Below are positions 19,401 to 28,440 of a stretch of 64,000 nucleotides of DNA, piece after piece (position 1 is the first letter of the stretch; each line of letters starts with the position of its first letter). The notes beneath the pieces are model-generated. The model saw only the letters and a list, made by a program, of their open reading frames with translations. It was not told the origin of the DNA and made no database searches. This DNA is from Cytophagaceae bacterium. GTDB taxonomy: Bacteria > Bacteroidota > Bacteroidia > Cytophagales > Cytophagaceae. The position numbers and the translations under genes were made by a program. Location: positions 1 to 64,000 of the forward strand of contig JAQZBV010000003.1 in assembly GCA_029237685.1 (NCBI GenBank), in the 5' to 3' direction.

Positions 19401-19909
19401 TTCCATATCCCATTGAAGGTAGCGGCGAGTAACGTGTTGGTGTTAAAAGGGCTCATGACCATGCGATTAACCAGCATACCGCTGATGGCATTGGTTAATT
19501 GCGACCAGGTCGCTCCGCCGTTGGTGGATTTCCATACGCCTCTGCCGCCGACCCACCAGTAGTGGTAATCGGTATCGCCTGTGCCGATGTATAAAATATT
19601 CGGGTTGTTGTAGTCTACTACAATACAAGACATTTTAGTGCTCCAGGGAAAGAAGTCGGTGTTCAACTGGAACCAGTATTCTCCTTCTGTGGTGGTTTTC
19701 CATAAACCTCCGGAGGCAGAGGTTGCCCACATGGTCTTGGGGTTCGTCGGGTGATAGGCAAAGTGAGTGACTCTTCCTATACCGGTAGGTTGCCCTACAC
19801 CGTTGAGCGGGTATTTGATGATGCTGCTTTGTGTCCAGGTGGTGTAGGTCTGTGCCTGACCAACAAGAGAAACCAACAGCAGGGTAAGGATAAGTAAAAA
19901 TGCTTTCAT
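16439..19909 (-). CDS. Large secreted protein: BNR/sortilin-type beta-propeller repeats, PKD-like and GEVED-like domains, C-terminal T9SS sorting domain
   Basis: Repeated WKSTDAGATW motifs; QFSDINN..IWIDYNNDGDFNDAGERVY; C-terminus GTYIAEVTTSGKVLTKKFIKL. Confidence 0.85.
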   Translation of the reverse strand: MKAFLLILTLLLVSLVGQAQTYTTWTQSSIIKYPLNGVGQPTGIGRVTHFAYHPTNPKTMWATSASGGLWKTTTEGEYWFQLNTDFFPWSTKMSCIVVDYNNPNILYIGTGDTDYHYWWVGGRGVWKSTNGGATWSQLTNAISGMLVNRMVMSPFNTNTLLAATFNGIWKSTDAGATWIQTLNIASPEGMRDVVLKPTAGGSNTVYACSDQRFWVSNDMGNTWTARAAAEGLVASDGAAFGSLRIGVSKANDNIVYVLAHQGNTRTYAGLFRSANSGNTFTRNSMASDPPTTGQPNILAYAPDGAESGSQGGYNLCITVHPNNANTVYIGSHSVWKSTDAGVTWVNRSCWYCGGSNGLHTDLHYLMFSPHYSAPYKLYIAGDGGMARTWDNNDNNWESCSDGLAATEYASYGQNHLYKELYLGGTQDNGLQMYWNKDITTIGGGDYYEDFESDEFNQTFMYADRQYDKYTFDMTGGRSTTGQGNWATKDNLGNDLTTPTNNTGNSPRYLISPGNTNLAYAYKNKVWITQTLKGTTVWKEMPLTNAGNSEYKHGAASRVDANLLYMVRRDNSIFRSDNATAATPAFTTLPFPAGASSNNDACMEAHHTNTNIVWVTLGNRVYKSTNKGAAWTNITGSLPNVGIKKIMHDRFSTNDAVYVAMASGVYYRDNSMADWIVFSRGMPTVADITDMDMFNDGTANSVIRVSTYGRGIWQAELYKATPQPPLADFVIYSTQQTVGGNQAPKDPCNAYYALHDLSTGQPTSWSWSITPAAGYTYVNQTSSTSQNPMLQITQSGEYTVSLTVTNAQGASTTTNSIRYFKLNVNAACTPIVTGTYGGAYGLGISGVQFSDINNNSGLTSSYVDYTCTKTAVVYQGSTYPLIVKGGTHYDGDNIVVWIDYNNDGDFNDAGERVYNGPVGAYTHNANVTIPNTTVLNTPVRMRVAGYDNWKAKTTNPCIDNVYNEIEDYAILIKDLSPTPVDLLSFYATLENPAVKLQWITAHEKDLSYFVIEKSTAESSNWTYVDDLKAKGFDGSLTNYVCYDPHPSQGINYYRLRAYDKDGTMSASKIIAVDLTQQYEFTLWPVPAQEVLNIMISVDLSVNQDQILIVRDLTGKEVLRKNFTEHIASVSIKELAAGTYIAEVTTSGKVLTKKFIKL

Positions 19910-19927
19910 GTAGGAGTTGTAAGAGTC

Positions 19928-20443
19928 TTATTCAACAATGTGGGTATTGACACCTTGAGTTTGGCTTCTCCAAATGGCATCCTGTTCTTCTGTCGTAAGT
20001 ATGCGACCGGTCTGTGGATCGACTCTATTCTTCATCACTCGACGCCAGTTGATGAATTGTTTGTATTCATAAATCAGGGTGTAAGAATGCGGACCTTGAA
20101 AATGCAAACCTTCCACGTCTTCGTGTTCTTCTTTTTTGTACGAGTCTTTCTTTTGTTCTCGTTCGCTCTTATTGTCTTTTTCTCTGGTATCGTAAAGTTT
20201 ATTGGCTTCACCTTCGGCTTCAGCAGGAATTTCACGGCCGGTCCAATACATTTCAAAAGCGGTACAGGCCTCAAAATAATTGACATTGGGATCTGACATC
20301 ATCGCGATCCAAACAGGCTGGGTATGGTAGGCTTGAAAGAGTTTCTGTTCAGAAGAGGAATCAATGGACTGCCCCCATGAGGAGAAACAGGACAAGAACA
20401 ATAAAGGAAGAAGGAGATGCTTGAGTTTCATGTTGGAGTCCAA
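19928..20443 (-). CDS. Secreted protein of unknown function
   Basis: Signal peptide MKLKHLLLPLLFLSCFSSWG; adjacent to the T9SS gene on same strand. Confidence 0.7.
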   Translation of the reverse strand: MDSNMKLKHLLLPLLFLSCFSSWGQSIDSSSEQKLFQAYHTQPVWIAMMSDPNVNYFEACTAFEMYWTGREIPAEAEGEANKLYDTREKDNKSEREQKKDSYKKEEHEDVEGLHFQGPHSYTLIYEYKQFINWRRVMKNRVDPQTGRILTTEEQDAIWRSQTQGVNTHIVE

Positions 20444-20650
20444 GGTAAGGTATTTAAAATTAATGATTTAAAGCCATTTTTTCAAGCGATCGAGTCGTTT
20501 TCATTTTTGTGTTTTCATCTGTTACTTACACCTCTTTTGTAGAAAAAAAAGAAAGAATGGGCTCAAAAAGTGTAAGAAATGAAAATTGAATGTGTAGTAG
20601 ATTCTTAATATGGATTTTATATTACCTATATTTTTGTTTAGTATTATCTA

Positions 20651-21178
20651 TTGAAAAAGGGACTTATCATATCATTGTTTATTCTATTGGTTCTTCCTTT
20701 TTACTTTTCATGTGCTTTTCTATTGTATAAAAAACAGGAAATAAAATCAGAGGTAAAAGAACGTATACTTAGAGGGATAGATAGGAAAGATTTAGTGTAC
20801 TTCAATTTTTCATCCCAAACTTTTAACGAGGTGGTTTCTTCTTCCGACGAATTCTATTACCAGGGTAACATGTATGATCTGGTGGAATGGAATAAGACGG
20901 GTGATACCTACCATTGTTGGTGTTGGCTTGACAGTGAGGAGTCTAACTTGGGGCGTAAACTTTCTCTGTTGGTGACCCAGGCCATGGGCAGAGATACTGA
21001 AAATCAAGACGAGAAAAAAGCATTGACGGATTGGTTTAAACTCCTATATTTTCATGAAGCGTTTGAATGGAGTATTACGCCGATAGATTCGATAAAGAAA
21101 CAGCAGTCATTATATTTATTGAATGGTTTATTTTTTTATAAGTCACGCCTTCTGCTGCCGCCAGAGTTTCAGTGCTAA
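20651..21178 (+). CDS. Hypothetical protein with N-terminal membrane segment
   Basis: 175-aa ORF, hydrophobic N-terminus. Confidence 0.6.
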   Translation: MKKGLIISLFILLVLPFYFSCAFLLYKKQEIKSEVKERILRGIDRKDLVYFNFSSQTFNEVVSSSDEFYYQGNMYDLVEWNKTGDTYHCWCWLDSEESNLGRKLSLLVTQAMGRDTENQDEKKALTDWFKLLYFHEAFEWSITPIDSIKKQQSLYLLNGLFFYKSRLLLPPEFQC

Positions 21179-21247
21179 TATTTTATGCCGTATGCTTCAT
21201 TTTATAATGGAGTGGCTTTTCTTATTTCTTATTTAAACTTATTTCAT

Positions 21248-23668
21248 ATGAAAAATATTATTTTTCTTATGATGTGGCTATGCGCTTCACAAGCTATGGC
21301 GCAGACTCTCATTATAAAAGATAAAACAAACTTACTCCCTTTGGAAGGCGCGTACGTTAGGGGGGATGGATCTGGCTCTTATTTATTAACGGATCAAAAG
21401 GGTGAAGTAGACATTTCTGCTTATGCGCAGTCGGATAGCATAGAGGTACAATTTATCGGTTACCGCAAGGAAGTATACAGTTATGCTGCTTTACAAGCCA
21501 TGGGTTTCAATCTTTCACTCAGCGAATCAACCACAGGATCTGATGAGGTCATTGTGTCCGCCAGTAAATTTGAGGAACAAAAGAAAGATGTCGCTCAACA
21601 GGTGCAAGTGATAAAATCCAGTGAACTGGCTTTTATGAATCAGCAAACGACAGCTGAGGTTTTGCAGCAATCTGGTCATGTGTTGGTGCAAAAAAGTCAA
21701 TTAGGCGGCGGAAGTCCTATCATCAGAGGTTTCGAAGCCAATAAGGTGTTGATTGTTGTGGATGGCGTTCGGATGAACAATGCTATTTTCAGAGGAGGGC
21801 ACTTACAAAATGTATTGAGCTTGGACAACACGATTTTAGATCGCACGGAAATTTTGTTTGGTCCTGGTTCTGTTGTCTATGGCAGCGATGCATTAGGCGG
21901 AGTGATGCATTTTTATACCAAGAATCCAAGTCTGGCATCTGATCAACAAAAAGTGAATTTTCATACCAATGCATTTGCTCGTTATGCAACGGCCTACGAT
22001 GAAAAGACCGGACATATTGATTTTAACATCGGTTTGAAAAAGGTTGCCTTTCTAAGCAGTATCACGGTTTCAGACTTTGGTGATTTACGACAAGGAGCAA
22101 ACCGCAAGGCTTCTTATGGAGATTGGGGAAAACGCAGCTTCTATGTAGAGCGCATCAACGGCAAAGACAGTATGGTAACGAATAGCGACGATGCAGTTCA
22201 AAAACAAACCGGATACAGGCAATATGATTTCTTGCAAAAAATCCTCTTTAAGCAAAATGAAACGATCAGTCATGTTCTTAACGTTCAATATTCTACTACC
22301 AGTGATGTCTATCGTTACGATCGTCTGACAGAAGTCAACGGCAGCGGCATTGCACGAAGTGCGCAATGGTATTATGGACCTCAGGCTCGTTTTTTAGGTT
22401 CCTATAGATTAAATCTCAAAGGGGATAATGTATTCTATAATAAAGCGAGCGTAGTGTTAGCTTACCAGGATGTGAGAGAAAGCCGCCACAACAGAAACTT
22501 TAATAACAATAATTTAGCGCACCGCAAGGAGAAGGTCAATGTATACAGTGTGAATATAGATCTAGAAAAAAAGATCAAGGAAAAACACGAGTTGCGTTAT
22601 GGTGCTGAATTTGTTTACAACACCGTAGACTCCAAAGCAGAGCGTGAAAACATTGTAACAGGCGCTACTCAGCCTCTTGATACGCGTTATCCGGATGGCG
22701 GTTCAACAATGCAAACGCTGGCTTTCTACGCTACGCACGCCTGGCACATCAATAAAAAATTGGTATTGAACGATGGTCTTCGTTACAGTAATATTAATTT
22801 ACATTCCTCATTCAGAGATAAAACTTTTTTTCCATTTCCATTTGATGAGGTCAACCAACAATCCCATGCGCTCAATGGTAACCTAGGGCTGGTGTACATG
22901 CCTGGATCTGATTGGAGGTTTACCGTGCTCGGATCTTCCGGATTTCGGGCTCCGAACGTAGACGACATGGCTAAAGTATTCGAAAGTACAGGTGGCCGAT
23001 TGGTAGTTCCTAATCCTAATCTGAAACCGGAGTATACTTATAATGCGGAGCTGGGAATATCTAAAACCCTTGCACAACGTGTTCGTGTGGAGGCAACAGG
23101 TTTCTATACTTGGTACATCAATGCCTTAACCTCTCGTAAAACACAATTTAACGGAGCAGACAGTATCGTGTACAATGGAGTGACCAGCGCTGTATACCAT
23201 ACGACGAATGCCAATGAAGCGTATATCTATGGCTTGAATGTGGGTTTGTATGCCGATATTACTTCTTCATTGAGTTTTTCTTCTACCTTAACTTACACTT
23301 ACGGACGAATCAAGACGGATAGCACGGATTATCCTTTAGATCACGTTGCTCCTGTATTTGGAAAGATCGGTTTGATGTATAAAATGAAGAAGCTAAAAGT
23401 AGAGGCTTTTGCTTTGTATAATGGAGATAAACTGAGCAAAGATTTTAACTTACAAGGTGAAGATAATCAGCAATATTCTCTGGATGTTGTCAACGGTAAA
23501 GTACCGGGTTGGTATACGCTTAATCTTCGAACGGCTTATCAATTGAATGATTATTTGCAGCTGCAGTTTGCGGTTGAAAATATTATGGATACTTATTACA
23601 GAGTCTTTGCTTCAGGTATCAGCGCTCCGGGCCGTAACTTCGTATTTACGGTACGCGGGAGGTTTTAA
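21248..23668 (+). CDS. TonB-dependent receptor with carboxypeptidase-like N-terminal domain
   Basis: MKNIIFLMMWLCASQAMA signal; VLVQKSQLGGGSPIIRGFEANKVLIVVDGVRMNNAIFRGGHLQNVLSLDN plug; C-terminal FVFTVRGRF. Confidence 0.9.
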   Translation: MKNIIFLMMWLCASQAMAQTLIIKDKTNLLPLEGAYVRGDGSGSYLLTDQKGEVDISAYAQSDSIEVQFIGYRKEVYSYAALQAMGFNLSLSESTTGSDEVIVSASKFEEQKKDVAQQVQVIKSSELAFMNQQTTAEVLQQSGHVLVQKSQLGGGSPIIRGFEANKVLIVVDGVRMNNAIFRGGHLQNVLSLDNTILDRTEILFGPGSVVYGSDALGGVMHFYTKNPSLASDQQKVNFHTNAFARYATAYDEKTGHIDFNIGLKKVAFLSSITVSDFGDLRQGANRKASYGDWGKRSFYVERINGKDSMVTNSDDAVQKQTGYRQYDFLQKILFKQNETISHVLNVQYSTTSDVYRYDRLTEVNGSGIARSAQWYYGPQARFLGSYRLNLKGDNVFYNKASVVLAYQDVRESRHNRNFNNNNLAHRKEKVNVYSVNIDLEKKIKEKHELRYGAEFVYNTVDSKAERENIVTGATQPLDTRYPDGGSTMQTLAFYATHAWHINKKLVLNDGLRYSNINLHSSFRDKTFFPFPFDEVNQQSHALNGNLGLVYMPGSDWRFTVLGSSGFRAPNVDDMAKVFESTGGRLVVPNPNLKPEYTYNAELGISKTLAQRVRVEATGFYTWYINALTSRKTQFNGADSIVYNGVTSAVYHTTNANEAYIYGLNVGLYADITSSLSFSSTLTYTYGRIKTDSTDYPLDHVAPVFGKIGLMYKMKKLKVEAFALYNGDKLSKDFNLQGEDNQQYSLDVVNGKVPGWYTLNLRTAYQLNDYLQLQFAVENIMDTYYRVFASGISAPGRNFVFTVRGRF

Positions 23669-23699
23669 CAAGATTTGATGGCTTATTTTTTGTATATTG

Positions 23700-23732
23700 A
23701 GAGGAGATTGTTTATTCAGTCTCCTCTTTTTT
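23700..23732 (+). terminator. Intrinsic terminator ending 6 nt before the next ATG
   Basis: agaggagattgtttattcagtctcctctttttt. Confidence 0.8.
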
Positions 23733-23738
23733 ATTAGC

Positions 23739-24860
23739 ATGATTCGGATTACGGTTTTAAAAATCATTGTACTGCTTCTTACGATCCAAAGCCAGGTTAT
23801 GGCACAGGATGGGGAAGGCATATCCGTTTTTCTTCATCCAAAAAAATTCTATAAAAAGTATTTGCCTAATCTGAAGATCAAGAGGCCGGATATCGATTCT
23901 TCTTATATCAAAACATATCCTAATTACCTGACAGTAGGAAGTCGCCTAATCGTTCCTACCATTTACATGGATCTGCATTCTGATAATTCCCGAGGGAATG
24001 CTAACCATGCCTCTTCAAACTTTAGAACCAACGTTGGAAATATATTGGCTTTTTCTGCCAGTTACAGATTCATCACGGCTGGTTTTGCAGTCGTGGTCAA
24101 TTCTAATCGAAAGGATAAAGAGGATTATGCTCCTTCTTCTTACCGCACAGCTACCATCAAGTATAATAGTGCTGCTTATAGTCTTCAGTTTAAATATATC
24201 CGGTTAAGGGGATTTACGGATGTAAATCAAAACAATAGCGATACCTTAGTCCGTTATACAAAGCGGGAAGATATCTTGATGAAAGAATACCAGTTTGAAG
24301 GAGTTTATAATTTCAGCTGGAGAAAGTATTCGTATTACGCTCCTATAGATTATACCTTCCGTCAATTGAAAACGCGGATTGGTTTTTTAATGAAAGCGGG
24401 TGTCTATTACAATCAACTGGCTGCTGATTCAAATCTGCTGACGATGAAACAACGGGCTTTCTTTAATGATTTTAATGATATCCGTTTGATCCGTACTACT
24501 TCCTTCAAACTTGCTCCTGGTATCGGATTGAATTTGATCTTCTTAAAACGTTTTTATGTTTCTTTAGCTGTTTTTACTCCTTATAATTTCTATGTATACA
24601 ATTACTTTACAAAGGACGAGAACCTTGTGCATAAAGGCACTAGCCTGGCTTTCGTATGGGATGGGAATATAAGTTTGGGTTATCAGTCAGAGCGATTTTA
24701 TGCCGGTATACGTTACCAGGCAGATAGCAAAAGCGTTACGTTCAATACCGTAATTTTGAATAGCTTGTTCAGTTATGTGGGCTTCGATCTGGGATACCGA
24801 TTTGTGGCTCCAAAAATTGTCAAAAAAGTGTATAAGCAAACCATGCCACCGGGCATGTAG
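23739..24860 (+). CDS. DUF4421-like outer-membrane-associated protein
   Basis: MIRITVLKIIVLLLTIQSQVMAQ signal; YPNYLTVGSRLIVPTIYMDL; start moved downstream of the terminator. Confidence 0.7.
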   Translation: MIRITVLKIIVLLLTIQSQVMAQDGEGISVFLHPKKFYKKYLPNLKIKRPDIDSSYIKTYPNYLTVGSRLIVPTIYMDLHSDNSRGNANHASSNFRTNVGNILAFSASYRFITAGFAVVVNSNRKDKEDYAPSSYRTATIKYNSAAYSLQFKYIRLRGFTDVNQNNSDTLVRYTKREDILMKEYQFEGVYNFSWRKYSYYAPIDYTFRQLKTRIGFLMKAGVYYNQLAADSNLLTMKQRAFFNDFNDIRLIRTTSFKLAPGIGLNLIFLKRFYVSLAVFTPYNFYVYNYFTKDENLVHKGTSLAFVWDGNISLGYQSERFYAGIRYQADSKSVTFNTVILNSLFSYVGFDLGYRFVAPKIVKKVYKQTMPPGM

Positions 24861-24940
24861 ATTCCACCGCTACCGGATTGGAATGTGGCGTGAGCTTTGT
24901 TTACATGAGAAGTACCTAAAAAACAAGTTCAGTCTTTTCT

Positions 24941-25960
24941 ATGAAAGTTTTATATAGTGTGTTGTGTTGTGCGTTGTTTTTTACGCAAACTTTTGGTCAA
25001 AAAAAGAAAGAAGAGCAGAAAGATACACTGACACATGAGAAGTTCATCACTATGGTCAACTTCAACCGTGATCAGAGTTATATAACATTTGGCCAGGGCA
25101 TTGGAACTCTTGAACCATTAATTTTTGAGGGAAAGCTTAGTCCCAGTTATTTCTTATCCAATAAAAGCAGACGTTGGGCGCTGTTGGCCAATCCTCAGGT
25201 GCAGATTCGTATGTTGAATAAAGAATCCTATCCGATTCGTGTACCGAGCTACCGTATTCATTTGACGTATTACCGAGGTATAGATTTTTGGAACAGAGGT
25301 TTTTTGAAAGATGTATTTTATGACGATGCATTGTGGTTTGTAACCATGGGGCATCATTCCAATGGACAAGAGGGGAGAACTTACGACACAACGGGGACGA
25401 TCGACCTGGAAGGGGGAAATTTCGCCACAAATTATATTCAGTTTGGATTGGCTTCTTATACTTCTTTACCCATGGGGCCATCTTATTATTCCCTGAGACA
25501 AATAAGACTTCATGCTGAAATTCATCCCACCTCATTGCCGATCGATTGGTACGTGGAAGAGTTGAAAGGTCAATATGGTTTTTATCGTTTGTTCGTTACC
25601 TATAGTCTTTTAGGGATACGAAGAAAAGAGAAGACAGATTGGTTTTCTGAAGTGTTGAGACGGTCTAGTTTTGAAATACAAACAGGGTGGATTTTTGATG
25701 AGTTGAGGTCTTATAATGCTGTAGACATAGAACACCGTTTAATCCTCGATATCAATTATAAATACTATCCGCAATGGATGGCTGAATTTGCTTTTTTTGT
25801 GCGCTATTATTATGGTCAGGATTACTACAACATCCATTACCAAAAGCAATTGAGCGTGTTGAGTTTTGGGGTAACTTCCAATATTGTAAAAATGAACGAC
25901 GCCATTAAATACATCGGGCGTAAGAAAAAAACGAACCCAAGCATTAACACGGCTCCTTGA
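24941..25960 (+). CDS. Outer membrane phospholipase A (OMPLA)-like protein
   Basis: WFVTMGHHSNGQEGRTYD resembles the OMPLA H-x-S-N-G active-site motif; signal peptide; beta-rich. Confidence 0.75.
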   Translation: MKVLYSVLCCALFFTQTFGQKKKEEQKDTLTHEKFITMVNFNRDQSYITFGQGIGTLEPLIFEGKLSPSYFLSNKSRRWALLANPQVQIRMLNKESYPIRVPSYRIHLTYYRGIDFWNRGFLKDVFYDDALWFVTMGHHSNGQEGRTYDTTGTIDLEGGNFATNYIQFGLASYTSLPMGPSYYSLRQIRLHAEIHPTSLPIDWYVEELKGQYGFYRLFVTYSLLGIRRKEKTDWFSEVLRRSSFEIQTGWIFDELRSYNAVDIEHRLILDINYKYYPQWMAEFAFFVRYYYGQDYYNIHYQKQLSVLSFGVTSNIVKMNDAIKYIGRKKKTNPSINTAP

Positions 25961-28030
25961 TCAGAAGGTTGCTTTGACACCTCCGTAATAATTTCTTAGT
26001 GGTGCTGCATTGTAATACCTTCCTCCAAGTGCGTTCAGGTCATTGCCTAGACTATACTTGCTGTTCAGTACATTGTCTACACCCGCAAAGAGCTCCAGTG
26101 TCATCGATTGTCGCAATGAAAATTTGGTTCCTGCTTTGAATTGCAGGAGATGGTAGTCGTTTGCATACATGCTATTCCCATCGTTTAATGGTATGCGACC
26201 GGTATAATAGTGTTGTGCAAAAAAATAGAACTGTTTGGGCAGTTGAAGTTCGATACCAGTAACCACAGTAGCAGGCGGAACGCCTGTTAATTTGTTGTCG
26301 GAATAATTTTCAGTGGCGATCTGGTAATTTGCAAAGCGGAAGTCGTAATAAGTAAAGCCATTCCTTAGTTGCAATCCTCTTACAACATGAATGTCATTAC
26401 GTGGAATCAGCTGGACTGTCAATTGAACCTCTATTCCTTTTTGATTCGTACTACCTGCATTGACAAAATAATCTGCTCCGCTGGCATTTACTCTTCGCAC
26501 AATGGCTTGGTCCAATTGGAAATAGAAGAAAACGATATCCGCTTGAATACGCTGTGTTAAACTTTGAATTCGAATTCCGGATTCATAGTTCCATCCGGAT
26601 TCAGGCTGCAAATCGGAGTAAATACTGTTCGTGGACGGTCGAACTTCAGCTAATGTAGGTGGCGAATAGCCTTTGCTTGCTGAAGCGCGCCAAACAAGAA
26701 AAGGATTAACTTTGTAAGACACCGCGATTCTAGGCAACAATTGCGGTTGGAAATTAATGGAATGCGTTTCGGTTTCTGCTAAAGGATAACGGTTTTGATA
26801 ACGGTAGTTGTAATGATTAAAACTTAGTGCCGCTTCTACAATTAGTCTTTTTCCAATGTCTGTCGAAAGTTGTGTGAAGAAGAAATATTGTTGAGCCCGC
26901 AATTTGTCTGCTGCCTGTAAGGTATCCTGTTCTCCTAGATTGTTGCCATAGTTATGAATGTCTGTATGGGTTTGCTGGGCTTCTAAACCAACATTCCATT
27001 TCCAATGAAAATTGTCGCTGAGTTTATTTCTCCATTCCAGGTAGGTACGTAATCCTCCTGTCTTTTCTTTTCTGACTTCGTAATTGGTAATGAATGGATT
27101 TTTAAAATCTGTCAGGCTTCCAAATAAGGCGATAACATGTCTTAGATGATCGTTAATTAAAACTTCATGAGAAAGACCGGCATACGCTGTCTTATTGTAT
27201 ATGGCAGCCTTTTGGTCTATGGCACTATTGAAAGGCCCACCTGCAGGTCTTGATGCACGGGGATTGGTATCGTATTGATTTTGTGTTAAGCCTCCTGGAG
27301 TCCTGTATAAGAGGTCAGAATAGAGGATCAGTAGTTTAATATTGCTTGAAGAAGTATAATTGAATTGTTGTATGGTTTGAAGGTATAAGCGTTGTAAGGC
27401 ACTGTTTTCTCTATAGCCGTCTGACCTTTGATAAGCTTGATACATGTTGAACCGGTATTTTTTCCACTGCTGATCGAGTGATGCTTTTTCATGAAACAAA
27501 CCGAATGAGCCCCCACTTAAGGAGATGGATGCTTGGGTAGAATCTGGTGTATGACTTAATGGATTCAATAGGATTACACCTCCTGTATTGGCGCCGAACA
27601 GACTTCCTTCAGGGCCTTTCAAAATTTCGATATTCCGAATACTTCCTGCATCTAGTGAATTGAGATACGTATTTCCTCCGGCATCTGTTAAAGGAAAATC
27701 GTCCAGGTAAAGTTTTATGTTTCTAATACCAAAGGGAGAGCGTAGTACACTTCCTCTGATCGATAGCCTGTAGCTCCCAGGAGATCGTTCTTCCATGCGT
27801 ACACCGGAAACAGTATTGAATGACGGAACCAAAGAATGACCAGGTTGTTGATGGAGTTGTTTTTCACTAATCATTCCTATAGAAGAAGGAGAGCGAAACA
27901 TGGATATCTTAGTAGGGTATATGGTAACTAGAACTTCAGGTAAAGCATAAGTGGAGTCAGAATTGATCTGAGCAAAAGACTGCAAACTTGAAAGTACATA
28001 AATCAGAAAAAAAGATTGAATCCAATTCAT
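25961..28030 (-). CDS. TonB-dependent receptor
   Basis: YALPEVLVTIYPTK plug entry, GSYRLSIRGSVLRSPFGIRNIKLYLDDFPLTDAGGNTYLNSLD. Confidence 0.9.
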   Translation of the reverse strand: MNWIQSFFLIYVLSSLQSFAQINSDSTYALPEVLVTIYPTKISMFRSPSSIGMISEKQLHQQPGHSLVPSFNTVSGVRMEERSPGSYRLSIRGSVLRSPFGIRNIKLYLDDFPLTDAGGNTYLNSLDAGSIRNIEILKGPEGSLFGANTGGVILLNPLSHTPDSTQASISLSGGSFGLFHEKASLDQQWKKYRFNMYQAYQRSDGYRENSALQRLYLQTIQQFNYTSSSNIKLLILYSDLLYRTPGGLTQNQYDTNPRASRPAGGPFNSAIDQKAAIYNKTAYAGLSHEVLINDHLRHVIALFGSLTDFKNPFITNYEVRKEKTGGLRTYLEWRNKLSDNFHWKWNVGLEAQQTHTDIHNYGNNLGEQDTLQAADKLRAQQYFFFTQLSTDIGKRLIVEAALSFNHYNYRYQNRYPLAETETHSINFQPQLLPRIAVSYKVNPFLVWRASASKGYSPPTLAEVRPSTNSIYSDLQPESGWNYESGIRIQSLTQRIQADIVFFYFQLDQAIVRRVNASGADYFVNAGSTNQKGIEVQLTVQLIPRNDIHVVRGLQLRNGFTYYDFRFANYQIATENYSDNKLTGVPPATVVTGIELQLPKQFYFFAQHYYTGRIPLNDGNSMYANDYHLLQFKAGTKFSLRQSMTLELFAGVDNVLNSKYSLGNDLNALGGRYYNAAPLRNYYGGVKATF

Positions 28031-28107
28031 TAGAGGAAAGATTAAAACAGGAAGAGAGACACTACAACTTGTTGTGTCTCTCTTCCTAATGAATACCTTT
28101 AACTTAA

Positions 28108-28419
28108 TTAATCATCGTGGTTATCGCCACCGAGGCTGTAATAATTGTTTTCTTCGTCTTCTTCTCCGATCTTCTCGTTCTCATCATCCAGCTCTGAACC
28201 CGGCACGTCTAGGTCTTCACCCGTATAAGATTCATCGATTCCTTTTTCATTCCATTTTGCTGTTCTTACATCAGACTCTGTTTCTTCCTCTTCGCCCGGA
28301 TGTACATTCGGATCTTTCACCGCTTGGTTATAGATGTCTTCGTTGGCAGGATACTTAGGGTAACCAGGGAATTCTTTTTCCTCATCACCTTTTTTAGTTT
28401 TTACAGGTTGCTTTTTCAT
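28108..28419 (-). CDS. Acidic hypothetical protein
   Basis: 103 aa, highly charged, isolated ORF after PQQ-type dehydrogenase. Confidence 0.6.
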   Translation of the reverse strand: MKKQPVKTKKGDEEKEFPGYPKYPANEDIYNQAVKDPNVHPGEEEETESDVRTAKWNEKGIDESYTGEDLDVPGSELDDENEKIGEEDEENNYYSLGGDNHDD

Positions 28420-28440
28420 AGCTAGACGATTTAAGGTTGA

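Noticed and set aside
16439-19909. Repeated DNA within the BNR protein gene
   Set aside because: Explained by beta-propeller repeat units of the encoded protein.
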